Part shown: piece after piece, positions 32,123 through 34,411 of the stretch
How the letters are laid out: each line of letters begins with the position of its first letter
How positions within the stretch are numbered: position 1 is the stretch's first letter
Source: Nostoc sphaeroides
Lineage (GTDB): Bacteria; Cyanobacteriota; Cyanobacteriia; Cyanobacteriales; Nostocaceae
Reading direction: 5' to 3'
DNA length: 34,411 bases
NCBI RefSeq assembly: GCF_003443655.1
Contig: NZ_CP031944.1
Coordinates: 1-34,411, forward strand
The notes under the pieces: generated by a model
Told to the model about the DNA's origin: nothing
The model's database searches: none
Seen by the model: only the letters and a program-made list of their open reading frames with translations
Made by a program: the position numbers and the translations under genes

Positions 32123-32353
32123 GTGATGTTTGACTTGAACTAAAAAATGAGATTTTAGCTCATGATATGAGTTCTTGTCAGCTTTTGGTGATCAATAGTG
32201 AGTTGGTTTAGGCAGAAGGCAGAGGACAGAAGGAAGAAAGAAGAAAACTACAGAAATTTTTGCGTTTCTTGGGTTACAGAATCTCTACATCACAATCTTG
32301 TTTTTAAGTTGGATCTGAGTCTTTGTCACAAGTTCTACGACGACAGGCAAAAT

Positions 32354-32390
32354 TGTAACCAGACCCAAGATTTGTCAGGGTCTGGTTACA
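32354..32390 (-). terminator. Rho-independent terminator of the protease gene
   Basis: A perfect 13-bp stem (32354-32366 with 32378-32390) and an 11-base loop start directly after the minus-strand protease stop and are followed on that strand by an ATTTT run. It would also stop readthrough from the relaxase on the plus strand. The region 32123-32353 contains no convincing gene. Confidence 0.8.
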
Positions 32391-33428
32391 TTACCTACCA
32401 GGACAATCTTCACCAGGCTGTATAAAAGGAGGACAATTTTCCTCACGACGTGTTGTTTGAGTAGGATTAGGAGAAGGTGTTGGTTCATCTGGCTTAACTT
32501 CTTCCACAGGAGAAGAATCTATTTCTAAAATTGACTGTAAACCATCAGGCCAATCTGATTTTAAATTGGCAAAGGTTTTGATAGAAATACCCGAGTTGTC
32601 ACCGTAATCTGGCGTTGGTTCTGAGGGTAGGGGTAGACAAACTTCAGAGTTATAAGTTTTTTTCTTATCTGTCTTAGCATGAATTGCAACAACGCGACCA
32701 GCAGCATCAAACACAGGACTGCCACTCATTCCCTGAATAGTGTTATTGTTGTAGTTCACATCATAACCCCCAAGTTTATCCGAACTATCAAATTGAGAGC
32801 TTGAAGTAACTGGAAAAATCTTTCCATTACTAAACTGATCTTGCTTACCTTTATTTACCTTGGCTGATGGTGAGCAAGGAAGATAACCAAAAATATAAAC
32901 AGGCATATTTTTTTTCAAAGAACTAGTTAATTTAGCAACCTCATCTTTATATATATTTTTACTAGAGGTATCTAGCTTTAATATTGCTAAGTCAATATTG
33001 TTAGAAAATGGGTTCACAATTATTTTATAATTAGAATAGCCAACTTTAAACTTTTGTCCATTGTTTGTCGTGACTTCATATGGATTTTCGGTTTCTAATG
33101 TACCGTTGCCAGTATCTACTTTCCCAGGTCGGATACCAATAACGTGACTAGCGGTAAGGACATAAACGGTTTTACCATTCTGACCGATGATTACCCCAGA
33201 ACCAAGTTGTTGTCCACCACGGCTAATGAATACTGTTACCTTTTCTGCTTTTTCTCTAATTAGAGATTTTGCTAGTGCTTTGGTTGGTTTCAAAAGTGGA
33301 GCAGTATTAGTACTTGTTGGTATAGGACGAGGAGGATTGATTATTCGATCCGTATTATTACAAGCTGAAATTCCAGTACTAATTGCAATTATAATTAGGC
33401 ATATTAATTCATGTAATATGGGCTTCAT
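32391..33428 (-). CDS. Lipoprotein trypsin-like serine protease with Cys-bounded tail
   Basis: A 345-residue secreted protease. The start MKPILHELICLIIIAISTGISAC is a lipoprotein signal with lipobox ISAC (Cys23 lipidated). The catalytic triad is visible: His95 (LTASHVIG), Asp146 (NIDLAIL) and Ser235 (GMSGSPVF). After the protease domain come a Pro/Thr/Glu-rich linker (about 305-330) and the last residues NCPPFIQPGEDC plus three. That tail repeats the C-terminus of the kinase at 2064-3176, including the Cys-x9-Cys spacing. It lies 96 bases after the membrane-anchored protease on the same strand and is probably co-transcribed with it. Substrate unknown; it should act outside the cytoplasmic membrane. 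Confidence 0.92.
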   Translation of the reverse strand: MKPILHELICLIIIAISTGISACNNTDRIINPPRPIPTSTNTAPLLKPTKALAKSLIREKAEKVTVFISRGGQQLGSGVIIGQNGKTVYVLTASHVIGIRPGKVDTGNGTLETENPYEVTTNNGQKFKVGYSNYKIIVNPFSNNIDLAILKLDTSSKNIYKDEVAKLTSSLKKNMPVYIFGYLPCSPSAKVNKGKQDQFSNGKIFPVTSSSQFDSSDKLGGYDVNYNNNTIQGMSGSPVFDAAGRVVAIHAKTDKKKTYNSEVCLPLPSEPTPDYGDNSGISIKTFANLKSDWPDGLQSILEIDSSPVEEVKPDEPTPSPNPTQTTRREENCPPFIQPGEDCPGR

Positions 33429-33524
33429 CTCTACAACTATAAATTACCTATCATGAAGTTACCCTTAATTTATAGCGCTTAATTTCTAAAACTTTTGCTT
33501 GCTGATGAATTCTACTTTGATGAT

Positions 33525-34411
33525 CTAAGAAGATTCTTCTCCATTCTCTATTTTGTAGAGATCCCAGTATACCTCATCAGAGCCATTAAATTTTTTATCT
33601 TCAGCCTTTTTTACGTCAAATTTATATATTTCACTATCTTTAACTATAGGTATAATAGTGCCCCACTTAGGAATTTTTATTCTAATTTCAATCTGTGGAT
33701 TTCCAGATATTTGAATATTAGCTTCAGATTGTTTGCCATTCAATAGTAAAATGTTCTTATCAAGTAAAATTTTTACTGTTCTCTCACTATTATTAATAAT
33801 CAATTTAGCGATTTTTGGAATATTGGGATGTAATTCATCAGTAGGATCAACCGTAATAACTGGCTCTTGTAAAGTAGAATTATCATGCTCTGGTGTTGTA
33901 TTTAAATGATTGTGCTGAACCCCAAAAAATCCAGATTTAATAATAGTAAATGTAAGAAGGTAAATTATTAGTAAAGCAAGAAAAAATATAAATATTAAGA
34001 ATAAAATTATTCTTAGTACTAATATTATTGAATTTGGGTAATCGATGACTGTCGGCGGTGAACTTCTTAATTTAAGTGATGGGATAGTGATTGAAGTTTG
34101 AGTAGGTTGAGGGTCTACTGTTGATAATTGAGGTTGTAATCTATTAAAAGGTTTTTGAGGAGCCAGTTGTGTGTATGTTTCAATAGGAATTCCCCAGGCA
34201 AAATGTCTCATCAATTTTTGAGTTTCCACAGAAGGCTCATCTTTACCACCAAAATAGGCATATGGATTACTATTACCTAGATTATAATCGCCACTTAAAA
34301 ATATCTGTTGTTGATTCTTCCCCCTACCATTAACGCCTACTAACCGACCAGCTTTGTCTAAGACTGCTCCTCCACTCATACCATCACTGGTTTGATTGCT
34401 AAATGCCAGTT
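33525..34411 (-). CDS. Membrane-anchored trypsin-like protease, C-terminal part (continues at 1)
   Basis: This is the rest of the gene that starts at 619, read through the circular join: 501 residues in all. It opens in mid-domain with LAFSNQTSDGMSGGAVLD, giving the candidate nucleophile Ser219. The Met at 34379 is therefore internal, not a start. After the protease domain come a Pro/Gln/Thr-rich linker, a strong membrane helix (full-length about 334-363, ILVLRIILFLIFIFFLALLI) and a cytoplasmic, strand-rich domain of about 110 residues (ANIQISGNPQIEIRIKIPKW) that I do not recognise. Protease outside and small domain inside suggests signalling across the membrane. Confidence 0.88.
   Translation of the reverse strand, partial: LAFSNQTSDGMSGGAVLDKAGRLVGVNGRGKNQQQIFLSGDYNLGNSNPYAYFGGKDEPSVETQKLMRHFAWGIPIETYTQLAPQKPFNRLQPQLSTVDPQPTQTSITIPSLKLRSSPPTVIDYPNSIILVLRIILFLIFIFFLALLIIYLLTFTIIKSGFFGVQHNHLNTTPEHDNSTLQEPVITVDPTDELHPNIPKIAKLIINNSERTVKILLDKNILLLNGKQSEANIQISGNPQIEIRIKIPKWGTIIPIVKDSEIYKFDVKKAEDKKFNGSDEVYWDLYKIENGEESS

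Noticed and set aside
32198..32425. 75-codon plus-strand frame after the relaxase
   Set aside because: It overlaps the terminator and the end of the protease gene; its first part comes from a purine-rich GCAGAAGG-type repeat.

Overview
The window reads as a complete circular plasmid of a filamentous cyanobacterium (probably Nostocales), about 34.4 kb. The cyanobacterial signs are at least nine copies of the HIP1 octamer GCGATCGC, a COP23-family secreted protein, and the style of the kinase, STAND and trypsin genes. The circularity call comes from the ends. An open trypsin-like gene runs off the left edge and another enters from the right edge. Joining base 1 to base 34411 gives one uninterrupted 501-codon frame with His, Asp and Ser catalytic motifs in order. 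The plasmid has its own partition, replication and mobilisation modules but no recognisable type IV secretion genes, so it looks mobilisable rather than self-transmissible.

Layout. (1) 32391-34411 plus 1-3176, across the join and all on the minus strand: membrane Ser/Thr kinase, COP23-like secreted protein, membrane-anchored trypsin-like protease, lipoprotein trypsin-like protease. The kinase and the lipoprotein protease end in the same unusual Cys-bounded tail. (2) 3589-10764: a 22-bp inverted repeat around a small gene, a MITE with TTA duplications, a second kinase with a four-Cys insert, a large STAND NTPase with TPR repeats, a decayed integrase fragment and a patatin phospholipase. This looks like an accessory island related to defence or signalling. 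(3) 10928-13474: Xer-like recombinase, RHH protein and ParA with palindromic sites upstream, forming the stability module. (4) 13581-16511: a coupled pair including a retropepsin-like protein, an unknown plasmid protein, and a UPF0175 antitoxin whose PIN toxin is truncated and fused to an unrelated tail. (5) 16512-23072: an AT-rich region with repeated AGTAAnTTACT sites, a coiled-coil DNA-binding candidate, and an eight-gene minus-strand cassette of unknown function built round a membrane P-loop ATPase. (6) 23136-26569: a divergent control region, a small Cro-like repressor, a large hairpin, a winged-helix replication protein with a frame-switching minisatellite, and DnaB helicase. (7) 26641-32122: the mobilisation region, with a candidate oriT between two divergent arms. 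The right arm holds a MobC-like protein and a relaxase with four 61-residue tandem repeats. The left arm holds a DNA-binding protein, a ParA/MinD-like ATPase and a coiled-coil membrane protein.

The most novel-looking parts are the kinase/COP23/two-protease cluster with its shared tail, the kinase plus STAND plus patatin neighbourhood, and the eight-gene membrane ATPase cassette. All functional links between neighbouring genes are inferences from position and domain content.
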